A DNA stretch of 64,000 nt from Nitrospirota bacterium. GTDB taxonomy: Bacteria; Nitrospirota; Nitrospiria; Nitrospirales; Nitrospiraceae. Shown piece by piece: positions 49,901-57,670 of this stretch. The DNA lies in contig JAUXVD010000012.1 in NCBI GenBank assembly GCA_030684575.1, positions 62,001 through 126,000 on the forward strand, given 5' to 3'. Position numbers and translations under genes: made by a program. Each line of letters opens with the position of its first letter. Within the stretch, counting starts at the first letter, position 1. The notes below the pieces were generated by a model that worked only from the letters and a program-made list of their open reading frames with translations, was not told the origin of the DNA and did no database searches.

Positions 49901-51358
49901 CAATCGCGCCCCTCGCCGGCCCTTGATACGACGATTGATCCGATCATGGAACAGATAGGCCAGCCCCCGACCACGATTGGTCGCAATCCCGTCCGCCAAC
50001 ATCCGCAGCACCTGATCGAAGTCCGAACGCGTTAATGCTCGATAGGGATCGGCCCGACGGCAGAGATCGAACAGATCGTCCTCATCCCATGTCTGGGTTG
50101 CCGCGGCTGCTACTATCTGCTGCGCCAAGATATCGAGCGGGGCCGGCGGTATGGTAATACGGTCCAAGGCACCAGTCCGAATCGCCCGCATCAACGCCGC
50201 ACATTCGAGCAAGTCGTCCCTCGTCATGGCAAACAGGCGGCCCTTGGGAATGGCCTTGACCCAGTGACCGGCCCGGCCGACCCGCTGCAAACAGGTGGCA
50301 ATCGCACGGGGCGAACCGATCTGACAGACGAGATCCACGGCCCCGATATCGATACCGAGCTCCAGGGAAGCCGTGGCGACGACGACGCGCGTCTTGCCGC
50401 TCTTGAGCCGCTCTTCAGCCGACAAGCGAATCTGGCGCGACAGGCTGCCATGGTGCGCCGCCACGGTATCGGCGCCTAAGTCTACTAGTCGTTCTTCCAG
50501 GAAGTGCGAGACTCGTTCAGCCAGGCGTCTCGTATTGACGAAGACCAAGGTCGAGCGGTGCTGCCGGACCAATTCCGCGACGCGATCGTAGATATCGCCC
50601 CAGATCGCATTCGTGGCCACAGCGCTCAATTCGTCCTTCGGCACCTCCACCGCCAGGTCCATCTCGCGCTGATGTCCCACATCGATGATCGTGGGCATTG
50701 GACGAACCCCCACCAAAAACTGCGCCACGGCTTCGATGGGCTGCTGCGTCGCGGAGAGCCCGATCCGTTGAGGCTTCGTGAGGGTCAGCGCTTCCAATCG
50801 CTCCAACGATAGAGCCAAGTGGGCTCCTCGTTTATTCGGCGCCACAGCATGGATTTCATCGACAATCACGGTCCGGACCGTCTGTAGTAACCGGCGGCTC
50901 TTCTCTGCCGTCAATAAGATGTACAACGACTCCGGGGTCGTGACGAGAATATGAGGTGGCCGCTTGAGCATCTGCTGGCGCTCGACCATCGGCGTATCGC
51001 CGGTGCGGACCAGCACACGGAGGTCCGGCATCAAGAGCCCGGCGGACAAGGCGGCATTGCCGATTGCAGCAAGCGGCTGCTGGAGGTTTTTCTGAATGTC
51101 GTTGCTGAGGGCTTTCAGCGGCGAGACGTAGAGTACCTGTGTATGCTCATCGAGTTCACGTGCCAGGGCCTGCGTAAAAAGACTGTCGATGCAAGACAAG
51201 AACGCAGCGAAGGTCTTACCGGACCCGGTGGGCGCGGCAATCAGCACATCGCCCCCGGACTGAATGGCGGGCCAGGCCTGAACCTGGACATCGGTCGGCT
51301 GACCGACCTGCGACTGAAACCACTCTGCGATGAGAGGATGAAATCGTGAGAGCGGCAT
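46943..51358 (-). CDS. lhr: Large DEAD/DEAH-box helicase Lhr
   Basis: 1471 residues, the size of full-length bacterial Lhr. The N-terminal half is a superfamily-2 helicase: QPTDVQVQAWPAIQSGGDVL with Walker A APTGSGKT at about 42-49, DEIH at about 165-168, SATQ, and the C-terminal helicase motifs VFVNTRRLAERV and VATASLELGIDIG plus QRVGRAGHW. A winged-helix and the long Lhr-CTD follow to the end. Lhr unwinds DNA:RNA hybrids 3'-5' in DNA repair. The plus-strand frames over this region are shadows. It may be expressed alone. Confidence 0.93.
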   Translation of the reverse strand: MPLSRFHPLIAEWFQSQVGQPTDVQVQAWPAIQSGGDVLIAAPTGSGKTFAAFLSCIDSLFTQALARELDEHTQVLYVSPLKALSNDIQKNLQQPLAAIGNAALSAGLLMPDLRVLVRTGDTPMVERQQMLKRPPHILVTTPESLYILLTAEKSRRLLQTVRTVIVDEIHAVAPNKRGAHLALSLERLEALTLTKPQRIGLSATQQPIEAVAQFLVGVRPMPTIIDVGHQREMDLAVEVPKDELSAVATNAIWGDIYDRVAELVRQHRSTLVFVNTRRLAERVSHFLEERLVDLGADTVAAHHGSLSRQIRLSAEERLKSGKTRVVVATASLELGIDIGAVDLVCQIGSPRAIATCLQRVGRAGHWVKAIPKGRLFAMTRDDLLECAALMRAIRTGALDRITIPPAPLDILAQQIVAAAATQTWDEDDLFDLCRRADPYRALTRSDFDQVLRMLADGIATNRGRGLAYLFHDRINRRIKGRRGARLAAITSGGAIPDTANYAVVAEPDGTVVGSVDEDFAVESLAGDIMLLGNTSWRIKGIEMGKVRVEDAQGAPPNIPFWRGEAPSRTAELSAEVAALRKGIAQQASGTRYEASGDGGVPLTPMAPRLSPIAWLRQECALDQRGAQQAIEYVLAGQAVLGTVPTQQTIVAERFFDESGGMQLVLHTPFGGRINRAWGLALRKRFCVTFDFELQAAATDNGIVISLGEKHSFPLDSVFGFLHSQTLREVLLPAVLQAPMFMTRWRWNVSRALLLLRFSHGKKVPPQIQRMKAEDLLGAVFPDAIACQDNIVGERIRQIPDHPLVNETLRDCFTEAMDLDGLTAILKQIEAGAIRCVAVDTPIPSPFSHEILNANPYAFLDDAPLEERRARAVEMRRTLPAQLAGEVGALDPAAIEDVQRESWPVVRDPDELHDALLTLVWVPDSALGDWVMFLPSLVESGRAVSIQARGEGPGASGLSPLSPLASILTPGSARGWVAKEYQAQVETALVGGDETTLDAIMLGWMESIGPTTATELGARLHLPAETVSHALLRLEASGQVLRGQFRPCAALNTQHTALSGAGASEWCHRRLLARIHRLTIGRLRKEIEPVTAAEFMSFLLRWQHVATGARLHGEAGLADVIAQLAGFEAAASAWEPQLLRARLAKYEPEYLDRLCLSGAVSWGRLSPHPRLAQGSDLDRRRIVPTSVAPIGIFPREESEWLMDAFHADIASAAPDPFVQLSAVAQDLWRALSERGASFFADLVRMTNHLPTEVEEGLWELVATGQVTADGFDNLRALMDPRRRRAEGRGRFRRPRHSAGRWSLLGQAVSVQSSAISAKPALPGASPITHHASPRIESVARQLLRRYGVVFRDLLARESLVQSWRDLLVQYRRMELQGEIRGGRFVSGFVGEQFALPEAVQSMRALRQTGFGLAQEVTLSACDPLNLAGVILPGPRIPAVPANVLVFKDGTIVRTVIDRGGEDRPIGLAQVLR

Positions 51359-51400
51359 GGCACAAAGATCGTACCATGCCGCAACATGAAGCTCTACCGG

Positions 51401-52987
51401 CTAGGGCGTCGCGCGGACATAGATATCAGGCTGAGCCGCACCGCCTGCAACGAGGTTGCTCGCCAACGAGGAGAAGGCCACAAAATCCCCGTTGCCGACG
51501 ATGACAGGGACAGCACTTGCGCCAGAGCCTGCAATGGCAGGGGAGCTATTGTCCTTTGAGACAAGAGTCGATTGATTGCCTTGCGTGTCGCGAAAGAGAA
51601 TTTGAGAACCACTTCCCCCGGAAATGGAGGCGATGTTTGTGGCCAACGAAACGAAGGCAATGAACGGTCCGCTTGTCGCACTGATCGCGGGCTGACTGCT
51701 TGCGCCGTTTCCCGCATTGCCCAGGGTATCCCGCGACACCAGACTCGTGAGATTGCCGATCGTGTCCCGAAGATAGATTTGAGAGCCACTCCCTCCCACA
51801 AGCGATGCCAGATTCGTCGCTTGTGACGTGAAGGCCATAAACTGTCCGTTCCCGCTGATTGAGGCTTGGCTACTTGCGCCATTTCCCGCATTGCCCGCGG
51901 CATCTCGCGACACCACGCTCGTGAGATTACCGATCATGTCTCGGAGGTAAACCTGAGAGCCACTCCCTCCCACAAGCGTCGCCAGGTTCGTCGCTTGCGA
52001 CGTGAAGGCCACAAACTGCCCGTTTCCACTGATAGCACTCTCACTACTTGCGCCGTTCCCTGCATTGCCTGCGGGATTCCGCGAGACCAGCGAGGTTTGA
52101 TTGGCTTGCGTATCGCGAAGGAACACCTGAGTGCCACTCCCCCCGGCAATCGACGCGAGATTCGTGGCCGCCGAGGTAAAGGCGACATACCGACCGTCTG
52201 CGCTGATCGCAGGCTGGCTGCTCGCCCCATTTCCCGCATTGCCCAGGGTATCGCGCGACACCAGAATGGTTTGATTGGTTTGCGTATCGCGAAGAAACAC
52301 CTGAGTGCCACTCCCTCCGGCAATCGACGCGAGATTCGTGGCCGCCGAGGTAAAAGCGACATACCGACCGGTCTCGCTGATCGTCGGCTGATTGCTAGCT
52401 CCATTTCCCGCGTTGCCCAGGTCGACCCTGGACACTAAACTGGGCGGGCCCGTTTGGCGATCATGAATAAAAATCTGCGAGCCGCTGCCTCCTGGGAGAG
52501 CCGTCAAATTCGTAGCCGATGACGTAAATGTGATGAAGCGGCCATCTGTGCTGTTGATAGCGGCTTCTGGGCTTGTCCCGTTACTCGATGCCCCCGAACC
52601 ATCTACCGAAACGCGATCCGTTCTCGGATGGATGGCAAACAAGACCGACCCTGTCGCCGTCTTTCCCGTGCTGTCACTCACCGTGAACGTTGTGGTGACA
52701 TTCCCAGCAGGCGCAGCCGGTGTGCCAGTCACAATCCCGGTCGTCGCGTTCAACGTCAACCCGACTGGCAAGACCCCACCGGATACGGTCCAGGCGAATG
52801 GCGCGGTCCCCCCTGTGGCAACTAAGGTCGAGGAATAGGCATTCCCGACTACGCCATACGTTGCCGAGGTCGTCGATACCGCAAAGGCCGGACTATTGCC
52901 TCCTCCCCCACCGCTCCCACCGCCTGAGCAGTTGAGGAGACTGACCCCGAGGATCATGACCGACAATATTGAGGCGATGTGTTTCAT
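51401..52987 (-). CDS. Lipoprotein with putative Ig-like domain and seven-bladed TolB-like propeller
   Basis: 528 residues, AGGAG upstream of the ATG. Lipobox SLLNCSGGGSGGGGG, then an Ig-like cadherin domain (about 35-115: PFAWTVSGGVLPVGLTLNA, TFTVSDSTGKTATG) and seven repeats of about 58 residues from about 120 to 528. Each reads like NAGNGASSQPAIS..GRYVAF, TSAATNLASIAGGSG and QVFLRDTQANQTSLV, the PD40 type of a TolB-like propeller, with seven copies as in a full ring. It is exported and surface- or periplasm-anchored. A binding role is likely; none is proved. Confidence 0.82.
   Translation of the reverse strand: MKHIASILSVMILGVSLLNCSGGGSGGGGGNSPAFAVSTTSATYGVVGNAYSSTLVATGGTAPFAWTVSGGVLPVGLTLNATTGIVTGTPAAPAGNVTTTFTVSDSTGKTATGSVLFAIHPRTDRVSVDGSGASSNGTSPEAAINSTDGRFITFTSSATNLTALPGGSGSQIFIHDRQTGPPSLVSRVDLGNAGNGASNQPTISETGRYVAFTSAATNLASIAGGSGTQVFLRDTQTNQTILVSRDTLGNAGNGASSQPAISADGRYVAFTSAATNLASIAGGSGTQVFLRDTQANQTSLVSRNPAGNAGNGASSESAISGNGQFVAFTSQATNLATLVGGSGSQVYLRDMIGNLTSVVSRDAAGNAGNGASSQASISGNGQFMAFTSQATNLASLVGGSGSQIYLRDTIGNLTSLVSRDTLGNAGNGASSQPAISATSGPFIAFVSLATNIASISGGSGSQILFRDTQGNQSTLVSKDNSSPAIAGSGASAVPVIVGNGDFVAFSSLASNLVAGGAAQPDIYVRATP
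51650..52440. repeat. Tandem 174-bp coding repeats of the propeller gene
   Basis: Blocks with the marker CCACTCCCTCC or CCACTCCCCCC recur every 174 bases (51783, 51957, 52131, 52305, by eye). Nearby blocks are almost identical over more than 100 bases, which is more than protein-level constraint needs and suggests recent duplication or gene conversion. Confidence 0.75.
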
Positions 52988-53084
52988 ATCCGGAATTCTC
53001 CTGCGAATTCTTCTTCGAGCAACGGTTGTGCCATCTTACCCGACTGTGAAAAGATGAGCCAACCTTACGGATGGGGGGTATTGA

Positions 53085-53879
53085 GTGCGCCAACCTTCGA
53101 CTTCGTCGCTCGTAGTGCTGGGCTCCGGCTATACGGGGCATCTGTTGTACAGCATGGGCGCCGCTCAAGGGCGGACGGTCCTGGCCACGAGCAGGAATCC
53201 TCTTCGCCATCTCGCCGAGATGCCTTCGGAACAGCGCCTACACTTCGACCTGGAACAGCCCTCGACCTGGATGAATATCCCTACAGACGCCGATCTCGTC
53301 TGGTGCTTTCCGGCAACCCCGCTTCATCAGGTAGAGGCCTTTGCGAGTTGGCTCAACGCCTCAGCCAGACGCCTGGTGGTACTCGGCAGCACCTCCGCCT
53401 ATGAGGTCGGCGAATCTCAGGACTATCCGCCTCTCTGGATCGATGAAACCGCGCCAATCGATCTGACCAAACCCCGCGTCCAGGGTGAGGAGTTCTTACG
53501 ACACAACTATGGCGCGATCGTCTTACGCGTCGCAGGCATCTATGGGCCAGGGAGAAATCCGCTGAATTGGATCCGGCAGGGCCGCGTCGGCCCATCACGG
53601 AAATATGTGAACTTGATTCACGTTGAAGATCTGGCAGCGATCTGCCTCGCCGCCATCGAGAAAGGAGCTCCTGGCGAAGCCTACAACGTCAGCGACGGCC
53701 AACCCCACACCTGGAGCGAGATCTGCGCCACAGCGCAGCAGCGATGGAACGTGGCCGGAGTACCGGAAAAAGAAGACCTCTCAACAGGCAAACGCATCAG
53801 CAACGCCAAAGTTCGAACAGCGCTCGGCTACACATTGAGGCACCCAGACCTCTATGAAACTCTGGCATTGATCGAATGA
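53085..53879 (+). CDS. NAD-dependent epimerase/dehydratase-family (SDR-like) protein
   Basis: 264 residues from a GTG at 53085. Rossmann start SLVVLGSGYTGHLLYSMG with GSGYTG, LVWCFPATP in place of the usual AA motif, VLGSTSAYEV, and VLRVAGIYGPGRNPLNW, then NLIHVEDLAAICLAAIEKG and AYNVSDGQPHTWSEI as in the nucleotide-sugar epimerase family. The catalytic YxxxK is not visible at its usual place (there is VQGEEF instead), so it may bind NAD without the standard reaction. Substrate unknown. Convergent with the CPBP gene across a repeat. Confidence 0.82.
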   Translation: MRQPSTSSLVVLGSGYTGHLLYSMGAAQGRTVLATSRNPLRHLAEMPSEQRLHFDLEQPSTWMNIPTDADLVWCFPATPLHQVEAFASWLNASARRLVVLGSTSAYEVGESQDYPPLWIDETAPIDLTKPRVQGEEFLRHNYGAIVLRVAGIYGPGRNPLNWIRQGRVGPSRKYVNLIHVEDLAAICLAAIEKGAPGEAYNVSDGQPHTWSEICATAQQRWNVAGVPEKEDLSTGKRISNAKVRTALGYTLRHPDLYETLALIE

Positions 53880-53896
53880 GCGATGGGGACAGCACC

Positions 53897-54025
53897 GCAG
53901 GCTTGTCAAAACGGTCATCCAACTAGGCCGCAGGCGAGTCAAAACCGGAGGCGTACCCTCAGGGGTACGTTGAGGATTTTGATGAGCCGAGAACGACGTT
54001 GGGGACCGTTTTCACAAGCCTGCTA
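53897..54025. repeat. Family-1 palindromic repeat, copy 9 (variant arms)
   Basis: GCAGGCTTGTCAAAACGGTC at the left, GACCGTTTTCACAAGCCTGCTA at the right, apex GTACCCTCAGGGGTAC. The changed outer bases are matched on both sides. The terminal CTA is the stop codon of the minus-strand gene at 54023. Confidence 0.92.
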
Positions 54026-55525
54026 ACGGAGGAGGGCCATCACGGCCAAACAGACCAAAAGATTATTGATCGCATGCGCCAGCATCCCCGGCAAAAGACT
54101 CCCGGTTTTCTCATACATCCAGGCCCAGAGCAGGCCACTCCATAGCACACTGATGAAGCCGACCAATCCATAGCCATGGGCAACGGCAAAGATGCTCGCA
54201 CTGATCAACGCGGCAGGCAGGAAGCGGAACCTCCGACGCAGAATCGCGAACAGGAGCCCTCGAAACGCGAGTTCTTCAAACACGGGCGCGAAGATTACAT
54301 ACTCGACTAAGCTGATCGCCGTCAGCATCGGTGAGGCCCAGACAAGATCTGCGTCGAACCATTCAGCCCAGTGACTCGTCAGATGAAGCGGCTCCGACAG
54401 CCAATCCATCACCCACTCGCCCCACAACCCGGCAGCCACCACCGCCAAGACCGCGGTCGCCAGACCTCCGGCACGGGCCCATCCAATCTCCAGTCCAAAT
54501 CCTTCGTCGAACGTCATCCCGGCCGGACGGAAGAGATGGCGATGGGCCAAAAAGAGTAACGGCAGATTCGTCATCGGAATGGCCAACGCCCGAAGCGACG
54601 CATTGTCGGGCGGCGCATACATCATAAATAGCGCCGTAAACATCGCACCGATCGCGCCACCGCGGAGCAAGACTGCCGCACCGATTCCGCCTGGCCAGGG
54701 CGGCGGCACGCCCGGTTCATGGAGCCTGACGAAACTGGACGGCTCCTTCCGCCTCAGCCAGATGAGGAGTAACGCCACCGTCCCGAGGACCAGCGCGCTG
54801 AGCTCGACAAGCGTGACGCGCTGCGACCGGACAAACTGACGGTCGACACGGTCCGCGGCCTGTTCCTGAATCCTGCGCACGAGCGCGTGATCGTTAGCAC
54901 GGCGGGCCAGCCCTTCAGCCAGGCGGTCGTAAAACCAGCCGGCAGGCAACAGCTCTGCCGCCTCGGCTTGCCACAAGACATACTGGTCCGCATCATGAGC
55001 TGGTCCTTCGCCGTAGGCGGCCATCACCAGATCGGCAAACTGAGGCAGCGGATCGTCCGCTTCGGTCCATTCGTGCGCAGAGAGAAGCGCCTGGGACACA
55101 TGGCCGGCCTCGGCTTGAAGAATCGCTAACTGAAGCGGCACGACCGGATCGGCAGAGACCCGGGCCAATTCTCGATACCATTCAATCGCATGGGTCTGTT
55201 CAGACTCGCGATCGCCGGAGGCCCAGGTAAAGAGCCATTGCTCCCATGGTCTCGCACGCGTGAGTCCTTCATGAACATCCATCGTCCGACTAACCATCAG
55301 ACTGAGCGCTTGCTCTGGGGCCTCGATCCGCTCCAGCTTGGATGCCGAAGCGGATAGCCACACCACCATTGCCAAGGCTCCCACGAGAAATATGGCTGCC
55401 AACAGCGTGACCTTGGGCGAAAATCGTCCGGGATAGATCCCGACCGGCGGCGGCGCGTCCGTGGCTCGCCACCAGGATTGTGGCGGCGGTGCCTCGTTGA
55501 GGGACACAGTATCTGACTCCATCAT
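54023..55525 (-). CDS. CPBP-family intramembrane metalloprotease with a large N-terminal extension
   Basis: 500 residues from ATG 55525 (MMESDTVSLNEAPP); a longer frame begins at 55597 and a second ATG is at 55522. One membrane helix at about 45-62 is followed by a soluble, helical, TPR-like part (about 65-215: EQTHAIEWYRELARVSADPV, LQLAILQAEAGHVSQALLSA) and then several helices with the CPBP (Abi) motif: FEELAFRGLLF near residue 423 and the later AHGYG and LAHAINN. These supply the glutamates and histidines of the metalloprotease. Substrate unknown; relatives include prenyl-protein CAAX proteases and bacteriocin immunity proteins. Confidence 0.84.
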   Translation of the reverse strand: MMESDTVSLNEAPPPQSWWRATDAPPPVGIYPGRFSPKVTLLAAIFLVGALAMVVWLSASASKLERIEAPEQALSLMVSRTMDVHEGLTRARPWEQWLFTWASGDRESEQTHAIEWYRELARVSADPVVPLQLAILQAEAGHVSQALLSAHEWTEADDPLPQFADLVMAAYGEGPAHDADQYVLWQAEAAELLPAGWFYDRLAEGLARRANDHALVRRIQEQAADRVDRQFVRSQRVTLVELSALVLGTVALLLIWLRRKEPSSFVRLHEPGVPPPWPGGIGAAVLLRGGAIGAMFTALFMMYAPPDNASLRALAIPMTNLPLLFLAHRHLFRPAGMTFDEGFGLEIGWARAGGLATAVLAVVAAGLWGEWVMDWLSEPLHLTSHWAEWFDADLVWASPMLTAISLVEYVIFAPVFEELAFRGLLFAILRRRFRFLPAALISASIFAVAHGYGLVGFISVLWSGLLWAWMYEKTGSLLPGMLAHAINNLLVCLAVMALLR

Positions 55526-55858
55526 GGCGCGAACTATACCATGCTGATTTTCCGACTCGAAACCCCTCAAAGTGACTAGGCCACACAGAATACCCATGGC
55601 CGAACACGATTGAACTCCGCTATACTGAGCCGCTTTCTTTCCAGCCTGGGAGAACGCAAGCCTCGGTCAACTGATCGTTCGTGAATTTGCATCTCTGACG
55701 CGATAGGGGGAGGCCCCTACAGGATGCTCAAAAAAATCGTCCAGCAAGGCCGCAGCAAGTGAAGGGCCGAGGCGTACCCGGAGGGTACGTTGAGGGTCTG
55801 AACGATGCGAGAACGACGCTGGCGATCTTTTTCAGCATCCTGTTAGATCTGGAGTGTG
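55526..55858. other. Divergent region between the CPBP and aminotransferase genes
   Basis: 333 bases with no gene. The right 130 bases are family-1 repeat copy 10; the left half has no clear promoter, though TATACT occurs near 55621. Confidence 0.45.
55720..55846. repeat. Family-1 palindromic repeat, copy 10
   Basis: CAGGATGCTCAAAAAAATCG at the left and CGATCTTTTTCAGCATCCTG at the right, apex GTACCCGGAGGGTAC. It ends 12 bases before the ATG of the aminotransferase gene, so it lies in its leader. Confidence 0.92.
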
Positions 55859-57046
55859 ATGCCCTTTCCAAACTTTGCTCCCCCACGCCGGCTGCTCCTT
55901 GGCCCAGGACCCAGCATGGTGCATCCGCGAGTCCTCCGTGCGCTCTCGACTCCTCTGGTCGGCCACCTGGACCAGGCCTTCCTTGGGATCCTGAACGATA
56001 TCCAGGCCCTGTTACGCGGCGTCTTTCAGACCAAAAATCGCTTCACCATCGCAGTCTCCGGCACCGGCTCAGCCGGGATGGAAGCGTCGATGGTGAATAT
56101 CGTTGAACCGGGCGATACCGTGATCGTCGGGGTCAATGGCGTGTTTGGTACAAGATGGGCCTCCATTGTCGAGCGTTGCGGCGGCAAGGCCATTCGCGTG
56201 GAGGCTCCCTGGGGACAGATCATAGAGCCAGACGCCATCAAGCAGGCACTGCGCCAATCAGGCCCGGTGAAGGCGGTGGCCATCGTCCATGCGGAAACCT
56301 CGACCGGCGTCTGGCAACCGCTGGAGCCCATCGCCCACCTCTGCCGCGAACATGACACGCTGTTCCTCGTCGATGCCGTAACCTCGTTGGGAGGCGCCCC
56401 GGTCGAGGTCGATCGTTGGGGCATCGATGTCTGTTATAGCGGCACACAGAAATGTCTGAGTTGTCCACCAGGATTGTCTCCCTTCACCCTTAGCGAACGC
56501 GCATTGGCTGCGATCAAAGCCAGGCGAACGCCCTGCCAGAGTTGGTACCTGGATCTGTCGTTGATCGCGGACTACTGGGCTGAAGGCACGAGGGCCTACC
56601 ATCACACGGCCCCGATCTCCATGCTCTATGCGCTACGGGAAGCGTTGCGCCTCGTCGACGAAGAAGGATCGCCTGCGCGCTTCACGCGCCACCAACTCAA
56701 TAGCGATGCCGTGACTGCCGGCTTGATCGAACTTGGACTTCAGCCCCTTCCCCCCATAGGCTATCGACTCCCGATGTTGACCTGTGTCACAGTCCCCTCC
56801 CATCTTCCTGAAGCGGAGATACGGACGGATCTGCTCTCGATGTATGGCATTGAGATCGGCGGCGGACTCGGGCCTCTCACAGGAAAGGTCTGGCGTATCG
56901 GCCTCATGGGCGAATCATCGACCGAAGCGCACGTCTTAACCCTGCTCAATGCGTTGGAAGAGATCTGCATTCGAGGTGGGTGGTTGTCCACACCGGGGGT
57001 TGCACTCCAGGCTGCGGCAAGGGTCTATAGCCGCACTCCATCCTAA
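55859..57046 (+). CDS. Alanine/serine--glyoxylate aminotransferase-family PLP enzyme
   Basis: 395 residues from ATG 55859 (GTG at 55856 adjoins it). Class V fold: LLLGPGPSMVHPRVLRAL, FTIAVSGTGSAGMEASMVNI, HAETSTGVWQPLEPIAHLC, FLVDAVTSLGGAPVEVDRWG and YSGTQKCLSCPPGLSPF, in which Lys197 binds PLP. It moves an amino group to glyoxylate, giving glycine, in the cytoplasm; a role in glycolate/glyoxylate recovery would suit an autotroph. GGAG lies 4 bases before the ATG. It is first in a run with the heme protein and amidohydrolase. Confidence 0.88.
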   Translation: MPFPNFAPPRRLLLGPGPSMVHPRVLRALSTPLVGHLDQAFLGILNDIQALLRGVFQTKNRFTIAVSGTGSAGMEASMVNIVEPGDTVIVGVNGVFGTRWASIVERCGGKAIRVEAPWGQIIEPDAIKQALRQSGPVKAVAIVHAETSTGVWQPLEPIAHLCREHDTLFLVDAVTSLGGAPVEVDRWGIDVCYSGTQKCLSCPPGLSPFTLSERALAAIKARRTPCQSWYLDLSLIADYWAEGTRAYHHTAPISMLYALREALRLVDEEGSPARFTRHQLNSDAVTAGLIELGLQPLPPIGYRLPMLTCVTVPSHLPEAEIRTDLLSMYGIEIGGGLGPLTGKVWRIGLMGESSTEAHVLTLLNALEEICIRGGWLSTPGVALQAAARVYSRTPS

Positions 57047-57067
57047 CGACAAAAGGATATCGATCAC

Positions 57068-57670
57068 ATGGAAAACAAACCATTACTCTGGGTACTCGGT
57101 GGCGCGTCCTTTGCTTTTTTCGCCGTGCTCACCTACTGGATCTTTGCCCTGACATTGGCCGATCAGATGAAGTCCGATCTCGTTCCGCCGGAAAAGGCCG
57201 CGTCGTATATTCAGGCCTTGATCGAAGCCAACCGGAAAAACTACACGGAAAATGTCGTGGATAAACTCCACAAAGCCGGACTCGCGGTCGCGATCGAACA
57301 TTGGCGGGACGAAAAAGGTGTGCCCCTGCCTGCGCAATTTCTCTTGGAGACCGGACGGCTGGTCGCACAAAAGGACCTCAAGTTCTCGTTCCGGCTCGCC
57401 AGTATGACGCCGATCTACGCCTGGAACGGTGCGACGACAGACTTTGAACGAAAAGGACTCGCCGCCGTCACCAAAGATCCCTCAAAGCCTTTCGGGGGGT
57501 TCGTCAGGCTCGACGGTGGCCGCTACTATCAAACGGTCTATCCGGACCTCGCAGTCGCCCAATCCTGCGTGACCTGTCACAACGAACATCCCAACAGCCC
57601 GCGCCGCGACTACAAAGTCGGCGATGTGATGGGCGGCATCATCATCACCATCCCCATCGACATACCATGA
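57068..57670 (+). CDS. DUF3365 c-type heme protein
   Basis: 200 residues. A membrane helix near the N-terminus (LLWVLGGASFAFFAVLTYWI) keeps it anchored; the body (about 45-200) matches the DUF3365/Tll0287-like heme domain and ends with CVTCH at 167-171, a CxxCH that binds covalent heme, then NSPRRDYKVGDVMGGIIIT. Such proteins act as redox or gas sensors at the membrane. AAAGGAT precedes the ATG. Its stop overlaps the next start by four bases. Confidence 0.87.
   Translation: MENKPLLWVLGGASFAFFAVLTYWIFALTLADQMKSDLVPPEKAASYIQALIEANRKNYTENVVDKLHKAGLAVAIEHWRDEKGVPLPAQFLLETGRLVAQKDLKFSFRLASMTPIYAWNGATTDFERKGLAAVTKDPSKPFGGFVRLDGGRYYQTVYPDLAVAQSCVTCHNEHPNSPRRDYKVGDVMGGIIITIPIDIP

Noticed and set aside
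46943-51358. Long plus-strand frames opposite lhr (e.g. 48815-49642)
   Set aside because: Antisense frames of a GC-rich helicase gene; low-complexity composition and no ribosome-binding site.
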